In this document: positions 24,135 to 33,216 of the stretch, piece by piece
Layout: each line of letters opens with the position of its first letter
How positions within the stretch are numbered: position 1 is the stretch's first letter
Assembly (NCBI GenBank): GCA_025458905.1
Contig: JALORN010000076.1
Span: 1-34,298 of the forward strand
Direction: 5' to 3'
DNA from: Steroidobacteraceae bacterium
GTDB lineage: Bacteria > Pseudomonadota > Gammaproteobacteria > Steroidobacterales > Steroidobacteraceae
DNA length: 34,298 nt
Notes under the pieces: generated by a model
What the model was told of the DNA's origin: nothing
Databases searched by the model: none
The model's input: only the letters and a program-made list of their open reading frames with translations
Made by a program: the position numbers and the translations under genes

Positions 24135-25403
24135 TCAGCGCCGGAACGGTGGCAGCTTCTTGCGCACGCCGACGCCCTTGATGCGCACGTACGCCGGCAG
24201 GCCGCCGACGTAGGGCGGGTAGTCCTCGCCCGCGATCAACGGCTCGAGGTAGCGCCGGCACTTGGCGGTGATGCCGAAGCCGTCGGCGGTTATGTAATCC
24301 CGCGGCAGCTTGCGCTCGACGTTCGCGACCTCGGCGAGCGGCGCCGAGCCGATCGTCCAGCGATAGGGGCGGGTGGACTTGCGCACGATCGTCGGCATCA
24401 CGGCATTGTGGCCGCGCACGGCCAGCTCGACCGCGGCCTTGCCGACCGCATAAGCCTGCTCGACGTCGACCCGGGAGGCGACGTGGCGCGCGGCGCGCTG
24501 CAGGTAGTCGGCGACGGCCCAGTGGTACTTGTAGCCGTGCGCCTCGCGCACCATGTTCGCCACCACCGGCCCGACGCCGCCGAGCTGGGTGTGGCCGAAG
24601 GCGTCCTGGGTGCCGGCGTCGGCGAGGAACTTGCCGTCCGCGGTCGCGGTGCCTTCAGACACCACGATCACGCAGTAGCCCTTTTTCTCCACCGACTGCC
24701 TGACCCGCGCGAGGAACGCGTCGCGCTCGAACGGGATCTCGGGGAAGAGGATCACCTGCGGCGGGTCGCCGGCCCTGCTGCCGGCGAGGCCGCCGGCGGC
24801 GGCGATCCAGCCGGCATGGCGGCCCATCACCTCGAGCACGAACACCTTGGTGGAGGTCCTCGCCATCGAGGCGACGTCGAGCGCGGCCTCGCGGGTCGAG
24901 ACCGCGATGTACTTGGCCACCGAGCCGAAGCCCGGGCAGGTGTCGGTGAACGGCAGGTCGTTGTCGACGGTCTTCGGCACGCCGATGCAGGTGATGGGAT
25001 AGCCGAGCTGCTCGCCGATCTGCGAGAGCTTGTGGGCCGTGTCCATCGAGTCGTTGCCGCCGTTGTAGAAGAAGTAGCCGATGTCGTGCGCGCGGAACAC
25101 CTCGATCAGGCGCTCGTACTCGGCGCGGTTCTGGTCGATGCCCTTGAGCTTGAAGCGCGCCGAGCCGAACGCCCCGGCGGGCGTGTGGCGCAGCCCGCGG
25201 ATCGTCTCGCGGCTCTCGCGCGAGACGTCGATCAGGTCCTCCTCGAGCGCTCCGACGATGCCGTGCCGGCCGGCGTACACCTTGCCGATGTGCCGGCGGT
25301 GCTTCATCGCCGTCTCGATCACGCCCGCCGCGGTCGCGTTGATCACGGCCGACACACCGCCCGACTGGGCGTAGAGCGCGTTCCTCGGGGTCGTCTTCGG
25401 CAT
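24135..25403 (-). CDS. pfp: Pyrophosphate-dependent 6-phosphofructokinase
   Basis: This enzyme phosphorylates fructose-6-phosphate reversibly with PPi instead of ATP. The 422-residue protein shows the PFK fold: AQSGGVSAVINATAAG at the N-terminus, NGGNDSMDTAHK, VPKTVDNDL, FGSVAKYIAVSTREA, and MGRHAGWIAA. The donor-choice residues are Asp118 (GGND) and Lys144 (PKTVDND), where ATP enzymes such as E. coli PfkA have Gly at both positions; this marks it as PPi-using. ATG at 25403 with GAGGTGA upstream replaces a longer frame. The neighbour hppA also acts on PPi. The same pairing is known from methanotrophs such as Methylococcus, where pfp and a membrane pyrophosphatase are co-transcribed. Confidence 0.93.
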   Translation of the reverse strand: MPKTTPRNALYAQSGGVSAVINATAAGVIETAMKHRRHIGKVYAGRHGIVGALEEDLIDVSRESRETIRGLRHTPAGAFGSARFKLKGIDQNRAEYERLIEVFRAHDIGYFFYNGGNDSMDTAHKLSQIGEQLGYPITCIGVPKTVDNDLPFTDTCPGFGSVAKYIAVSTREAALDVASMARTSTKVFVLEVMGRHAGWIAAAGGLAGSRAGDPPQVILFPEIPFERDAFLARVRQSVEKKGYCVIVVSEGTATADGKFLADAGTQDAFGHTQLGGVGPVVANMVREAHGYKYHWAVADYLQRAARHVASRVDVEQAYAVGKAAVELAVRGHNAVMPTIVRKSTRPYRWTIGSAPLAEVANVERKLPRDYITADGFGITAKCRRYLEPLIAGEDYPPYVGGLPAYVRIKGVGVRKKLPPFRR

Positions 25404-25448
25404 GATTGAGTCACCTCGGCGCGGGAGGGCGGGAGGATAACGCACGGT

Positions 25449-25477
25449 TTGACCTCTCGAAACCGGCCGGGTAACGT
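25449..25477 (+). promoter_or_regulatory. Predicted sigma-70 promoter of adk
   Basis: TTGACC (25449-25454), a 17-bp spacer and TAACGT (25472-25477) lie about 60 bp before the adk ATG, within the divergent pfp/adk intergenic region. The -35 matches five of six consensus bases; the -10 matches four. Confidence 0.5.
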
Positions 25478-25537
25478 GGCCACCCTTCACGGGCAGGACG
25501 CCCGGTCTCGAACCCCGCGGCGCCGAGTTTCAGAAGA

Positions 25538-26194
25538 ATGCGAATCGTCTTCCTAGGTGCTCCCGGCTCCGGAAAGGGCACTCAGTCCCAGCGCCTGGTC
25601 GAGCGGCACGGCATCCCGCAGGTGTCCACCGGCGACCTGCTGCGCGCCCACGTGCGCGAGGGCACCGAGCTCGGCAGGCGCGCCAAGTCGGTGATGGACG
25701 CCGGCAAGCTGGTCGACGACGCCACGATCCTCGGCATGGTCGAGGAGCGCCTCGCGCGGCCCGACGCGGCGCGCGGCTTCATCCTCGACGGCTTCCCGCG
25801 CACGATCCCGCAGGCCGACGGCCTGGACGCCATGCTCGCCGCCATCGGCCAGCCGCTCGACGTCGCCATCCTCTTCAACGTCGACGCCGACAAGCTGATC
25901 AAGCGCATCTCGGGTCGTCGCACCTGCGAGGGCTGCGGGCGGGTGTTCAACGTGCACACCTCGCCGCCGGGCACGCCGCCGCACTGCACGCAGTGCGGCG
26001 ACCAGCCGCGCCTCGTGCAGCGGCCCGACGACGACGAGGAGGTGGTCACGCGGCGCCTCGACGTCTACAACGAGCAGACCCGCCCGCTGGTCGACTACTA
26101 CCGCGCACGCGGCCTGCTGCGCGAGATCGACGCCGACGCCGACGTCGACGCCGTCACCCGCCGCATCGAGCAGATCCTGCAGCGCCGCGGCTGA
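25538..26194 (+). CDS. adk: Adenylate kinase
   Basis: Adk interconverts ATP+AMP and 2 ADP in the cytoplasm. The 218-residue long-type enzyme has the P-loop GAPGSGKGTQ (7-16), the AMP-binding STGDLLRAH, FILDGFPRT and RISGRR before the LID. The LID carries four Cys (130, 133, 150, 153) in a CxxC...CxxC arrangement, so it should bind structural zinc, unlike E. coli Adk. ATG at 25538 has only a weak purine stretch (agaaga) as SD. It is divergent from pfp; both affect adenylate and phosphate energy currency, and the shared intergenic region holds a credible promoter for adk. Confidence 0.97.
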   Translation: MRIVFLGAPGSGKGTQSQRLVERHGIPQVSTGDLLRAHVREGTELGRRAKSVMDAGKLVDDATILGMVEERLARPDAARGFILDGFPRTIPQADGLDAMLAAIGQPLDVAILFNVDADKLIKRISGRRTCEGCGRVFNVHTSPPGTPPHCTQCGDQPRLVQRPDDDEEVVTRRLDVYNEQTRPLVDYYRARGLLREIDADADVDAVTRRIEQILQRRG

Positions 26195-26203
26195 GCGGCG
26201 CGC

Positions 26204-27349
26204 TCACGTCGCGGCGCGCAGCCGCTCGCCGAGCAGCTCGTGGCGCCAGCCGCGGAACACCGCCGTCACCGCCTCGCCACGCGCGAGGCGCTCCAGGTCG
26301 CGTCGCGCCGCCAGCACCTCGGCGGCGACGCCGAGCTCGCCCGCCACCTGCTGCACGACCTCCGCGAGGCGCCGCACCAGCGCCGTGAACGCCGGGTCCG
26401 GGCGCTCGCGCCGCGGCAGCGGCGGCGGTGGGTCGGGGATGCCGGCGGCTTCGACCATCGCCAGGATCTCGTCGCCGGAGTGGCGCACGATGCCATCCTG
26501 CATCTCCGGGACCGCGGCCAGTGCTTCGCGGCTGCGCGGCACCCGGCCGACGATCTCGCGCAGCGCCGTGTCGTCGAGGATCCAGCCGCGCGGCCGGTTC
26601 TTGGCGATCGCGCGCCGCTCGCGCCACGCGGCCAGCGCCTGCGCCAGCGCAGTGCGGCCCGGGTCGAGGTCCTGCAGCCCCTTGAGGCGCAGCCAGGCCC
26701 GCGACGGGTCCGGCTGCACGCCGGCGAGCTCGCCGAGCGCGCGCAGCTCTTCGTCGAGCCAGGCCGTGCGCCCGAGGCGCCCGAGGGTTTCGAGCAGCGC
26801 ATCGCGCAATGGCAGCAGGAAGCGCACGTCGTCGAGCGCGTACTCGACCTGCTCGGGCGAGAGCGGGCGGCGCGACCAGTCGGTGCGCGTGTGCGCCTTG
26901 GGCAGCTCGTGGCCGAGGAGGCGGCGCACCAGCTCCGCGTAGCCGACCTGCGCAGGATGGCCGGCGAGCGCCGCCGCGACCTGCGTGTCGAACACCGGCC
27001 AGACGAGGCCGACGACCGGGAACAGCACCTCGAGGTCCTGGCGCGCGGCGTGCAGCACCTTCGCGGGCCGGGCGCCCGCGGCGGCAGCTTCCGCGGCCTT
27101 TGGCGGCATGCCGCTTCCGAGCGCGTCGCAGAGCGCGCCGAGGTCGGGCAGCGCGAGCGGGTCGACGCAGACCGGGCCGTCGGGCGTGGTGAGCTGCAAC
27201 AGGCAGAGCTCGGCGCGGTAGGTGCGCTCGCGCATGAACTCGGTGTCGAGGCCGATCGCGCCGTCGTTGCGCAATTGCCCGGCGAGCTCGGCGAGCGCAT
27301 CGGGCGTGGAAACGATCGGCGTGGACGACGGCACCGTCGAACTATGCAA
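26204..27349 (-). CDS. rnd: Ribonuclease D
   Basis: A 3'-5' exoribonuclease for tRNA and stable-RNA 3' maturation. The 381-residue protein has the DEDD nuclease domain with LDTEFMRE (Asp35, Glu37), a VLHAARQDLEVL Asp and YALDDVRFLL with the last Asp/Tyr, followed by an HRDC domain (WLRLKGLQDLDP through RAIAKNRPRGWILDD) and a C-terminal helical region. The proposed start is TTG at 27349; GTG at 27334 is an alternative. The conserved core begins about 25 residues later. The gene is divergent from a small membrane-protein gene with only about 30 bp between the starts, and tail-to-tail with adk. Confidence 0.93.
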   Translation of the reverse strand: MHSSTVPSSTPIVSTPDALAELAGQLRNDGAIGLDTEFMRERTYRAELCLLQLTTPDGPVCVDPLALPDLGALCDALGSGMPPKAAEAAAAGARPAKVLHAARQDLEVLFPVVGLVWPVFDTQVAAALAGHPAQVGYAELVRRLLGHELPKAHTRTDWSRRPLSPEQVEYALDDVRFLLPLRDALLETLGRLGRTAWLDEELRALGELAGVQPDPSRAWLRLKGLQDLDPGRTALAQALAAWRERRAIAKNRPRGWILDDTALREIVGRVPRSREALAAVPEMQDGIVRHSGDEILAMVEAAGIPDPPPPLPRRERPDPAFTALVRRLAEVVQQVAGELGVAAEVLAARRDLERLARGEAVTAVFRGWRHELLGERLRAAT

Positions 27350-27379
27350 GAATTCGGACGCTACAGGAATGGATTCCGG

Positions 27380-27931
27380 ATGGCTGCGATCCTCAAGCTC
27401 TACCTCGACATCGCGCTGCTGCGGCGGGGGCCGGAGGACGTGCCCACCTCGCGCGGGCTGCTGTGGGTGACCCTGGCGGCATTCGTCCTGCTCAATGCCC
27501 TGCTGACCCTCGCCTTCCGGCCCGGCACCGACGACTGGCTGCCCCAGCTCATGGTCTCGGCCGGCTTCACCCTGCTGTGGTATCGCATGCTCCTCGGGGT
27601 GTTCGGCCGGCCCGAGCGCTATTTGCAGACCGTCACCGCGGTGCTCGGCTTCGGCTGCATCGTCACGCCGCTGATCGTCCCGGCCGCGGGCATGATGGCG
27701 CCGTACGCCGACGACCCGTCGGCGGCGATGCCCTGGATGCTGCTGCTGTTGCCGCTCGCGGGCTACCTGGTCTACGTCTCGGCGCGCATCCTGCGCGCGG
27801 CGATCGAACGCCCCATGTTCCAGTGCGTCATGCTGGTGCTGCTGCAGACGTTCCTCGAGCCGCTGATCCTGCTGACGCTGTTCGGCCCCGACCTCCCGGC
27901 GGGCACCGGCGCCGGCCCGGCTGCCGGCTGA
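27380..27931 (+). CDS. Small multipass membrane protein of unknown function
   Basis: A 183-residue protein with four likely transmembrane helices (about 27-44, 52-70, 82-105, 112-133, with a further hydrophobic segment at about 145-165). A short cytoplasmic N-terminus begins MAAILKLYLDIALLRRGPED. I recognise no catalytic motif; similar small membrane proteins are found ahead of mpl in gammaproteobacteria. ATG at 27380 is preceded by a weak aggaatgg; an in-frame ATG at 27344 would overlap the rnd start. mpl starts 20 bp after its stop, so an operon is likely. A link to cell-wall recycling is by context only. Confidence 0.72.
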   Translation: MAAILKLYLDIALLRRGPEDVPTSRGLLWVTLAAFVLLNALLTLAFRPGTDDWLPQLMVSAGFTLLWYRMLLGVFGRPERYLQTVTAVLGFGCIVTPLIVPAAGMMAPYADDPSAAMPWMLLLLPLAGYLVYVSARILRAAIERPMFQCVMLVLLQTFLEPLILLTLFGPDLPAGTGAGPAAG

Positions 27932-27951
27932 CGAACCCGCGCGGAGTCCCG

Positions 27952-29328
27952 ATGCACGTCCACATCCTCGGTATCTGCGGCACCTTCATGGCCGGCATCG
28001 CCGCGATCGCGAAGCAGGCCGGTCACCGCGTCACCGGTTCCGACCGCAACGTCTATCCCCCGATGAGCACCCAGCTCGAGGCGCTCGGCATCGAGCTCAC
28101 CGAAGGCTTCGCGCCGGCGCAACTCGACCCGGAGCCGGACGTGGTCGTGGTCGGCAACGTCATGACCCGCGGCATGCCGGTGGTCGAGGCGCTGCTCGAC
28201 CGCGGCATCCCCTACGCCTCGGGCCCCGAGTGGCTGTCGCGCGAGGTGCTGAAGGATCGGTGGGTGCTCGCCGTCGCCGGCACCCACGGCAAGACCACCA
28301 CCACCAGCCTGCTGGCCTGGATCCTCGAGTACGCCGGCCTGACGCCCGGCTTCCTGATCGGCGGCATCGCCGAGGACTTCGGCGTCAGTGCCCGCCTCGG
28401 CGAGCGGCCGTTCTTCGTGATCGAGGCCGACGAGTACGACACCGCGTTCTTCGACAAGCGCGCCAAGTTCGTCCACTACCGGCCGCGCACCGCGATCCTC
28501 AACAACCTCGAGTTCGACCACGCCGACATCTATCCCGACGTCGCCGCGATCCAGCGCCAGTTCCACCACCTCGTGCGCACCGTGCCCGCGGCCGGGCGGC
28601 TGGTCGTCAACGCCACCGACCCGCGGCTCGCCGAGACGCTGGCGATGGGGGCGTGGACGCCGCGCGAGGGCTTCGCGCGCGACGGCGGCGAGGGCGCGCA
28701 GTGGTGCGCGCGGATGCTGCCCGGCGGCGAGGACGGCTCGCGCTTCGACGTCCTCGAGTCGGGCGCGGTGGTCGGTCGGGTGGCGTGGCAGCTGCTCGGC
28801 GGGCACAACGTCGACAACGCGCTGGCGGCGGTCGCCGCGGCGCGCCACGCGGGCGTCCCGCCGGAGGTCGCCTGCGCGGCGCTCGGCGAGTTCCGCGGCA
28901 TCAAGCGACGCATGGAACTGCGCGGCGAGGTGCGTGGCGTGCGCGTCTACGACGACTTCGCGCATCACCCGACGGCGATCGCCACCACGATCGAGGGCCT
29001 GCGGCGCCGCGTCGGGCGCGAACGGATCGTCGCGGTGCTCGAGCCGCGCTCCAACACCATGAAGCTCGGCGTGCATCGCGAGACGCTGGCGCCGTCGCTC
29101 GCCGGGGCCGACGAGGTCTGGCTCTACGCGCCGCCCGACCTCGGCTGGGACACGGGCGAGGTGGTCCGCGCGCTCGGCGGGCGCGGGCATGCGAGTGCCG
29201 ACGTCGACGCGCTGGCGCGCGAGCTCGCCGGGCGCTTGCGCACCGGGGACCACGCGCTGATCATGTCGAACGGCGGCTTCGGCGGGCTGCACGGCAAGCT
29301 GCTGGCCGCGCTCGGGGCCGGCGGCTGA
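27952..29328 (+). CDS. mpl: UDP-N-acetylmuramate:L-alanyl-gamma-D-glutamyl-meso-diaminopimelate ligase
   Basis: Mpl recycles murein tripeptide by ligating it to UDP-MurNAc in the cytoplasm. The 458-residue Mur-ligase starts with the Rossmann motif HILGICGTFMAGIA (residues 4-17) and has the ATP loop AGTHGKTTTTS (about 108-118). The carbamylated-Lys/Mg region lies around EADEYDTAFFDKRAKF, with NNLEFDHADI and LGGHNVDNALAA following. The C-terminal domain has GIKRRMELRG, DDFAHHPTAI and EPRSNTMKLG. The IKRRMEL...DDFAHHP combination separates Mpl from MurC. ATG at 27952 has GGAG upstream. It shows that the organism recycles DAP-type peptidoglycan. Confidence 0.96.
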   Translation: MHVHILGICGTFMAGIAAIAKQAGHRVTGSDRNVYPPMSTQLEALGIELTEGFAPAQLDPEPDVVVVGNVMTRGMPVVEALLDRGIPYASGPEWLSREVLKDRWVLAVAGTHGKTTTTSLLAWILEYAGLTPGFLIGGIAEDFGVSARLGERPFFVIEADEYDTAFFDKRAKFVHYRPRTAILNNLEFDHADIYPDVAAIQRQFHHLVRTVPAAGRLVVNATDPRLAETLAMGAWTPREGFARDGGEGAQWCARMLPGGEDGSRFDVLESGAVVGRVAWQLLGGHNVDNALAAVAAARHAGVPPEVACAALGEFRGIKRRMELRGEVRGVRVYDDFAHHPTAIATTIEGLRRRVGRERIVAVLEPRSNTMKLGVHRETLAPSLAGADEVWLYAPPDLGWDTGEVVRALGGRGHASADVDALARELAGRLRTGDHALIMSNGGFGGLHGKLLAALGAGG

Positions 29329-29416
29329 GTGGTCGTGCGGCCGCGCGCGCCACGCGGCGGCGGGCGGCCCGGCGACGGCGGTGCGCAGGGGCGACGGCGA
29401 GCAGGACGGAGCACCG

Positions 29417-30031
29417 ATGAGCATGGCCAACGACAAGCGGATCACCGTCGGCATGACCGGCGCCTCGGGCGCGCAGTACGGCCTGCGGCTGGTGGAGTGC
29501 CTGGTCAGGGCCGACTACCAGGTGCTCGTGATGTTCACCCGGGCCGCCCAGATCGTCGTCGGCTCGGAGACCGATTGCCGCCTGCCGGGTCGCACGGCGG
29601 AGCAGACCCGCTACCTGTCGTCGCTGTACGGCGCGCGCGACGGGCAGCTGCGCGTCTACGGCGACGAGGAGTGGACCTCGCCGGTGGCCAGCGGCTCGGG
29701 CGCGCCGCGCCGCATGGCCGTCTGCCCCGCGAGCATGGCGACGGTCTCGGCGATCGCCTGCGGCGCCAGCGAGAACCTGCTCGAGCGCGCCGCGGACGTG
29801 GTGATCAAGGAACGCGGCAACCTGGTCGTCGTGCCGCGCGAGACGCCATTCTCGGCGATCCACCTGGAGAACATGCTGCGGCTGTCGCGCCTCGGCGTGA
29901 CCATCCTCCCGGCGAACCCCGGATTCTACAACCGCCCGACGCAGGTCGAGGCGCTGGTCGACTTCATCGTCGCGCGCGTGCTCGACCAGTTCGGCATCGA
30001 GAACGACCTGATGGCGCGCTGGGGCCTCTGA
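29417..30031 (+). CDS. ubiX: Flavin prenyltransferase UbiX
   Basis: UbiX attaches a dimethylallyl group to FMN to make the prenyl-FMN cofactor of the decarboxylase UbiD in ubiquinone biosynthesis. The 204-residue protein has MTGASGAQYGLRLVE (FMN binding), CPASMATVSAIACG, VIKERGNLVVVPRETPFSAIH and NPGFYNRPT, all family hallmarks. ATG at 29417 has CGGAG upstream and gives the normal length; GTG/ATG codons further upstream give an Arg-rich extension. It follows mpl by 88 bp. No ubiD in the window. Confidence 0.95.
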   Translation: MSMANDKRITVGMTGASGAQYGLRLVECLVRADYQVLVMFTRAAQIVVGSETDCRLPGRTAEQTRYLSSLYGARDGQLRVYGDEEWTSPVASGSGAPRRMAVCPASMATVSAIACGASENLLERAADVVIKERGNLVVVPRETPFSAIHLENMLRLSRLGVTILPANPGFYNRPTQVEALVDFIVARVLDQFGIENDLMARWGL

Positions 30032-30071
30032 CGCCACAGCCGCCCCGGGTGCGCCGCGCAGGAGAGGGAGC

Positions 30072-30656
30072 ATGAGCACCGCCGACATCCCGCTGTTCCC
30101 GCTGAACACGGTGCTGTTCCCGGGCGGCCCGCTGCCGCTGCGGATCTTCGAGACGCGCTACACCGACATGGTGCGTCGCTGCATGCGGGAGCAGAGCGCG
30201 TTCGGCGTGGTGCTGATCCGCGCCGGCGGCGAGGTCGGCGAGGTGGCCAACACCGCCACGATCGGCACCACTGCGCGCATCGTCGACTTCTACCAGCTGC
30301 CCGATCGCCTGCTCGGCATCACCTGCGCCGGCGAGAAGAAGTTCCGCGTGCTCGGTCGCCGGCGCGAGAGCGACGGCCTGAACGTCGGCAGCGTCGAATG
30401 GCTGCCCGAGGAACCGCGGCTCGAAGTGCCCGGCGAATACGCGCACCTCGCGGCGCTGCTGCGCAAGGTGCTGCCCGAACTCGGCGAGGTCTACCAGCAG
30501 GTGCCCAAGCACTTCGACGACGCCAGCTGGGTGGGCTCGCGGCTGGTGGAGATCCTGCCGATCAGCCTCGGCGACAAGCAGGCCTGCCTCGAGATGCAGG
30601 ACCCGGTCGAGCGGCTCGCGCGGCTATCGCCGCTGATCCGCCGCGACGAGCCCTGA
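30072..30656 (+). CDS. LON substrate-binding-domain protein
   Basis: A 194-residue cytoplasmic protein consisting only of the N-terminal substrate-binding domain of Lon protease. It opens IPLFPLNTVLFPGGPLPLRIFE and continues YTDMVRRC and FGVVLIRAG, then GTTARIVDF and a C-terminal helical part (LAALLRKVLPEL, LVEILPISLGDKQ). It lacks the AAA and protease domains, so it cannot degrade proteins by itself. Function is unknown; an adaptor or chaperone role is a guess. The SD ggagaggga is strong. Its last 33 bases overlap the 3' end of the convergent CPBP gene. Confidence 0.92.
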   Translation: MSTADIPLFPLNTVLFPGGPLPLRIFETRYTDMVRRCMREQSAFGVVLIRAGGEVGEVANTATIGTTARIVDFYQLPDRLLGITCAGEKKFRVLGRRRESDGLNVGSVEWLPEEPRLEVPGEYAHLAALLRKVLPELGEVYQQVPKHFDDASWVGSRLVEILPISLGDKQACLEMQDPVERLARLSPLIRRDEP

Positions 30657-31550
30657 GGCCCCCGCCCCGGCCGGCCGCGCGGTGCGGCCGCGGTAGAAGC
30701 GCAGCAGTACCGCGCCGATCACGCCGCACCAGGCGAGCACCAGCCAGCCGACGACGCCGTCGAAGTCCGACAGCAGCCAGGCGGCCGGGTGCGCGTCGAC
30801 CGGGCGCGAGGCTTCGCGCATCACCGAGATCACCCAGACCCAGCCGGCGTGCAGCCCGATGCAGGCGGCCACGTTCCCGGTGAGGTTCCGGACCGCGCCG
30901 AGCAGCGCGCCCACCGCGGTGAGGCACAGGAAGGCATCCACGATCGAGAGCGGGCGCGCGAAGGCGGCGGCCGAGCCCGCCAGCAGCGCGAAACCGCTGC
31001 CGGGCCCGAGCTGCTCGGGCGGGATCCGGTAGCTCGCGAGGAAGTGGGTCGCGGCGTACAGCGGCGCCACCAGCAGCACCGCCACCCCCGGTCCCGACTC
31101 GCGCCGTACGCTGCTGTGCATCGCGCCACGCAGGAAAGTCTCCTCGATCAGGGCGACCGTGAGCCCCGTGCCGAGGCCGGCGCCGGCGAGCGCGGCGAGG
31201 CCTGCCGCGTCGAGCACGCCCCCGGGACGCGGGACGCGCAGGCCGAGCGCGAACATCGCCAGCACGATCGGCAGCATCGTGGCGACGCCGAGCACGAGGC
31301 CGAGGCCGGCCTCGCGCAGGAAGGCCGCCCGGGGCAGGCCATAGCCGAGGCTGGCGCGGTCGGCCACGCCGAGGCGGCGCGCGAGCAGCACGATCCCGGC
31401 CAGCATCAGCAGCATCCACACGCGGCTCGCGACGCGATGGAAGCGCACGTCGAATTGCGGCGTGAGCAGGTCGTAGGCGGGCCAGGCGAGCGCCGCCGCC
31501 GCCGCCAGCGTCAGCAGGATGAGGGCCAGGAACGCGAGGAAGGCGCGCAC
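30624..31550 (-). CDS. CPBP family intramembrane metalloprotease
   Basis: A 308-residue inner-membrane protein with about eight helices. The CPBP (Rce1/Abi-like) signature is present: E-E-T-F-L-R-G (about 136-142, the EExxxR motif), an ATH motif near 168 and GLHAGW late in the sequence. The family includes prenyl-protein proteases and bacteriocin-immunity proteins; the target here is unknown. GTG at 31550 starts just past the stop of the upstream TraB/GumN gene (31553), so the two are co-transcribed. No SD is obvious. The 3' end overlaps the convergent LON-domain gene by 33 bp. Confidence 0.88.
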   Translation of the reverse strand: MRAFLAFLALILLTLAAAAALAWPAYDLLTPQFDVRFHRVASRVWMLLMLAGIVLLARRLGVADRASLGYGLPRAAFLREAGLGLVLGVATMLPIVLAMFALGLRVPRPGGVLDAAGLAALAGAGLGTGLTVALIEETFLRGAMHSSVRRESGPGVAVLLVAPLYAATHFLASYRIPPEQLGPGSGFALLAGSAAAFARPLSIVDAFLCLTAVGALLGAVRNLTGNVAACIGLHAGWVWVISVMREASRPVDAHPAAWLLSDFDGVVGWLVLAWCGVIGAVLLRFYRGRTARPAGAGASGLVAADQRR

Positions 31551-31552
31551 CG

Positions 31553-32479
31553 TCAGTGCGGGCGGTAGGGCTCGAACGCCAGGCCGCGCTCGCGCAGCAG
31601 CGCGACCAGCCCTTGCTCGCCGACCAGGTGCAACGCCCCGACCACCACCAGCGCGTCGTCGCCGCCCGCCAGCAGCTGCTCGATCCGCGGGATCCAGCTG
31701 CGGTTGCGGCCGTGGACCAGCGGCTCGTAGAGGCTCGGGAAGCGCCGGTACTCGCGCAGCAGCAGACGCGACAACGCGCGCGCGTCGCCCTCGCGCCAGG
31801 CACGGGTCAGCACGTCCAGCTCGCGGGCCGCGCCCGCGGCATCGTCGAGCGCGAGGTCCAGAAACCGGGCCTGGTCGGCAGGCGCGAGCGCATCGAACAG
31901 GCCGAGCTGGTCCTCGACCGTCTCGAGGCCCTCGATCGGCTTGCGATCCGCCACGGCCCGCGCCTTCAGCTGCTCCTCTACGCCGAGCCCCGGCTCGAAG
32001 CCGAGGTCGGCCATGCTCGAGACGGAATACAGCAGCGCGACCGCCCAGGGCTCGAGGCCGTCGAGCGCCTCGATCCGCAGCCCCAGCCGCTGGAACGCCG
32101 CCCGTGCGCGCCGCCAGCGACGCCCGCCCAGCGCCTCGCGCAGGCTGGTGCCGGGCGCGAAGCTCGCATGGGTGCGGGTGAAGGCGGCTGCGGCCGCGGG
32201 GTCGACGTCGTCGACGTCGATCTCCATCACCAGGCGCTCCGCCTCGGCATAGGCGCGGTCGAAGGCCTCGGGCAGCGCGGCGTCGCCGGCACGCAGCAGG
32301 TGCATCGAGCCGACGAGGTAGACGGTGCCGCCACCCGGCCCGCGCAGCCGCCAGGCGAGGCCCTCGCCCTGCGGCGCCGCGGGCGAGCCAGCGGCCGCGG
32401 GGCCGCCAGCGAGGATCAGGCCGCCGAGGAGGAGCGCGCCGCAGGCTGCGGCGAGCGCGCGACGAAGCGTTCGAGCCAC
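31553..32479 (-). CDS. TraB/GumN family protein
   Basis: A 308-residue protein with a signal peptide or N-terminal anchor (about 6-30, Leu/Ala/Gly-rich) and the TraB/GumN (Tiki-like) fold. It shows VGSMHLLRAGD near residue 57, MEIDVDDVD, an LGVEEQLKARA segment, IEGLETVEDQL and a C-terminal VVGALHLVGEQGLVALLRERG. The paired G-x-x-H motifs and acidic residues are those proposed to bind metal in a putative protease active site. The true substrate is not known. GTG at 32479 lies 64 bp inside the 3' end of cpdA; the conserved N-terminus supports this start. It is probably in an operon with cpdA (upstream) and the CPBP gene (downstream). Confidence 0.88.
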   Translation of the reverse strand: MARTLRRALAAACGALLLGGLILAGGPAAAGSPAAPQGEGLAWRLRGPGGGTVYLVGSMHLLRAGDAALPEAFDRAYAEAERLVMEIDVDDVDPAAAAAFTRTHASFAPGTSLREALGGRRWRRARAAFQRLGLRIEALDGLEPWAVALLYSVSSMADLGFEPGLGVEEQLKARAVADRKPIEGLETVEDQLGLFDALAPADQARFLDLALDDAAGAARELDVLTRAWREGDARALSRLLLREYRRFPSLYEPLVHGRNRSWIPRIEQLLAGGDDALVVVGALHLVGEQGLVALLRERGLAFEPYRPH

Positions 32480-33216
32480 ACGATCTCCGTGTCGATCGCG
32501 CCGTCGGCGCGCAGCTCGAGGATACGATACCCCGGCGGGCGGGTGTCGACGGCGAACTGCTCGACCCCGGGCCGGAACTGGGTGCAGGTCGACGGCGTCG
32601 ACAGCAGGCGCACCCGGCCGCGAAGCTGGTCGAAGGCCTGGTGCACGTGGCCCCAGACGATGCCGCGAACGTTGCGGTGCCGGTCGATCACCTCGAAGAA
32701 CTCTTCCGCGTTCTCCAGGCCCACCTCGTCGAGCCAGCGGCTGGACATCGGCACCGGGTGATGGTGCAGGCAGACGAGCGCATGGCGCCGCCCCGCGCCC
32801 GTCAGCGTACGCTCGAGTTCCTCGAGCTCGTGCGCCGGGAGGCGCCCGCCGGCCCGTCCCGCCACGACGCTGTCGAGCATCACGACGCGCCAGTCCGCGA
32901 TGTCGAGCCAGCCGCCCACCTGGAAGGGACCGCCGCGCAGCGCAGCCCGCATCTGCGGCACGTCGTCGTGGTTGCCCGGCAGGCAGAGCACCGGCTTGCG
33001 CAGGCCGCGCAACGCCGCGTGGAAATGCGCGTAGCCGCGCGGATCGTCCTGCACGACGTCGCCGGTGACGAGCAAAGCGTCGGCTGCGGCGATGTCGGCC
33101 GCGGCCGAGTCGAGCACCGCGCGCAGCGCCGGCAGCGTCGCGAGGCCGCGCAGGTCCCCGGACTCCTCGCCGAAGAGGTGGGTGTCGGTGATCTGGACCA
33201 GCCGCAGTGGCTTCAT
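32416..33216 (-). CDS. cpdA: 3',5'-cyclic-AMP phosphodiesterase CpdA
   Basis: CpdA hydrolyses cAMP to AMP and so limits CRP-type signalling. The 266-residue calcineurin-like metallophosphatase has the motifs D-T-H (QITDTHLF), GDVVQDD, PGNHDD, CLHHHPVP and GHVHQ, all intact for a two-metal site. ATG at 33216 gives the standard start MKPLRLVQITD; the longer frame to 33414 is Arg-rich. The SD is weak. It heads a minus-strand cluster with the TraB/GumN and CPBP genes and is divergent from the O-methyltransferase gene. Confidence 0.93.
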   Translation of the reverse strand: MKPLRLVQITDTHLFGEESGDLRGLATLPALRAVLDSAAADIAAADALLVTGDVVQDDPRGYAHFHAALRGLRKPVLCLPGNHDDVPQMRAALRGGPFQVGGWLDIADWRVVMLDSVVAGRAGGRLPAHELEELERTLTGAGRRHALVCLHHHPVPMSSRWLDEVGLENAEEFFEVIDRHRNVRGIVWGHVHQAFDQLRGRVRLLSTPSTCTQFRPGVEQFAVDTRPPGYRILELRADGAIDTEIVWLERFVARSPQPAARSSSAA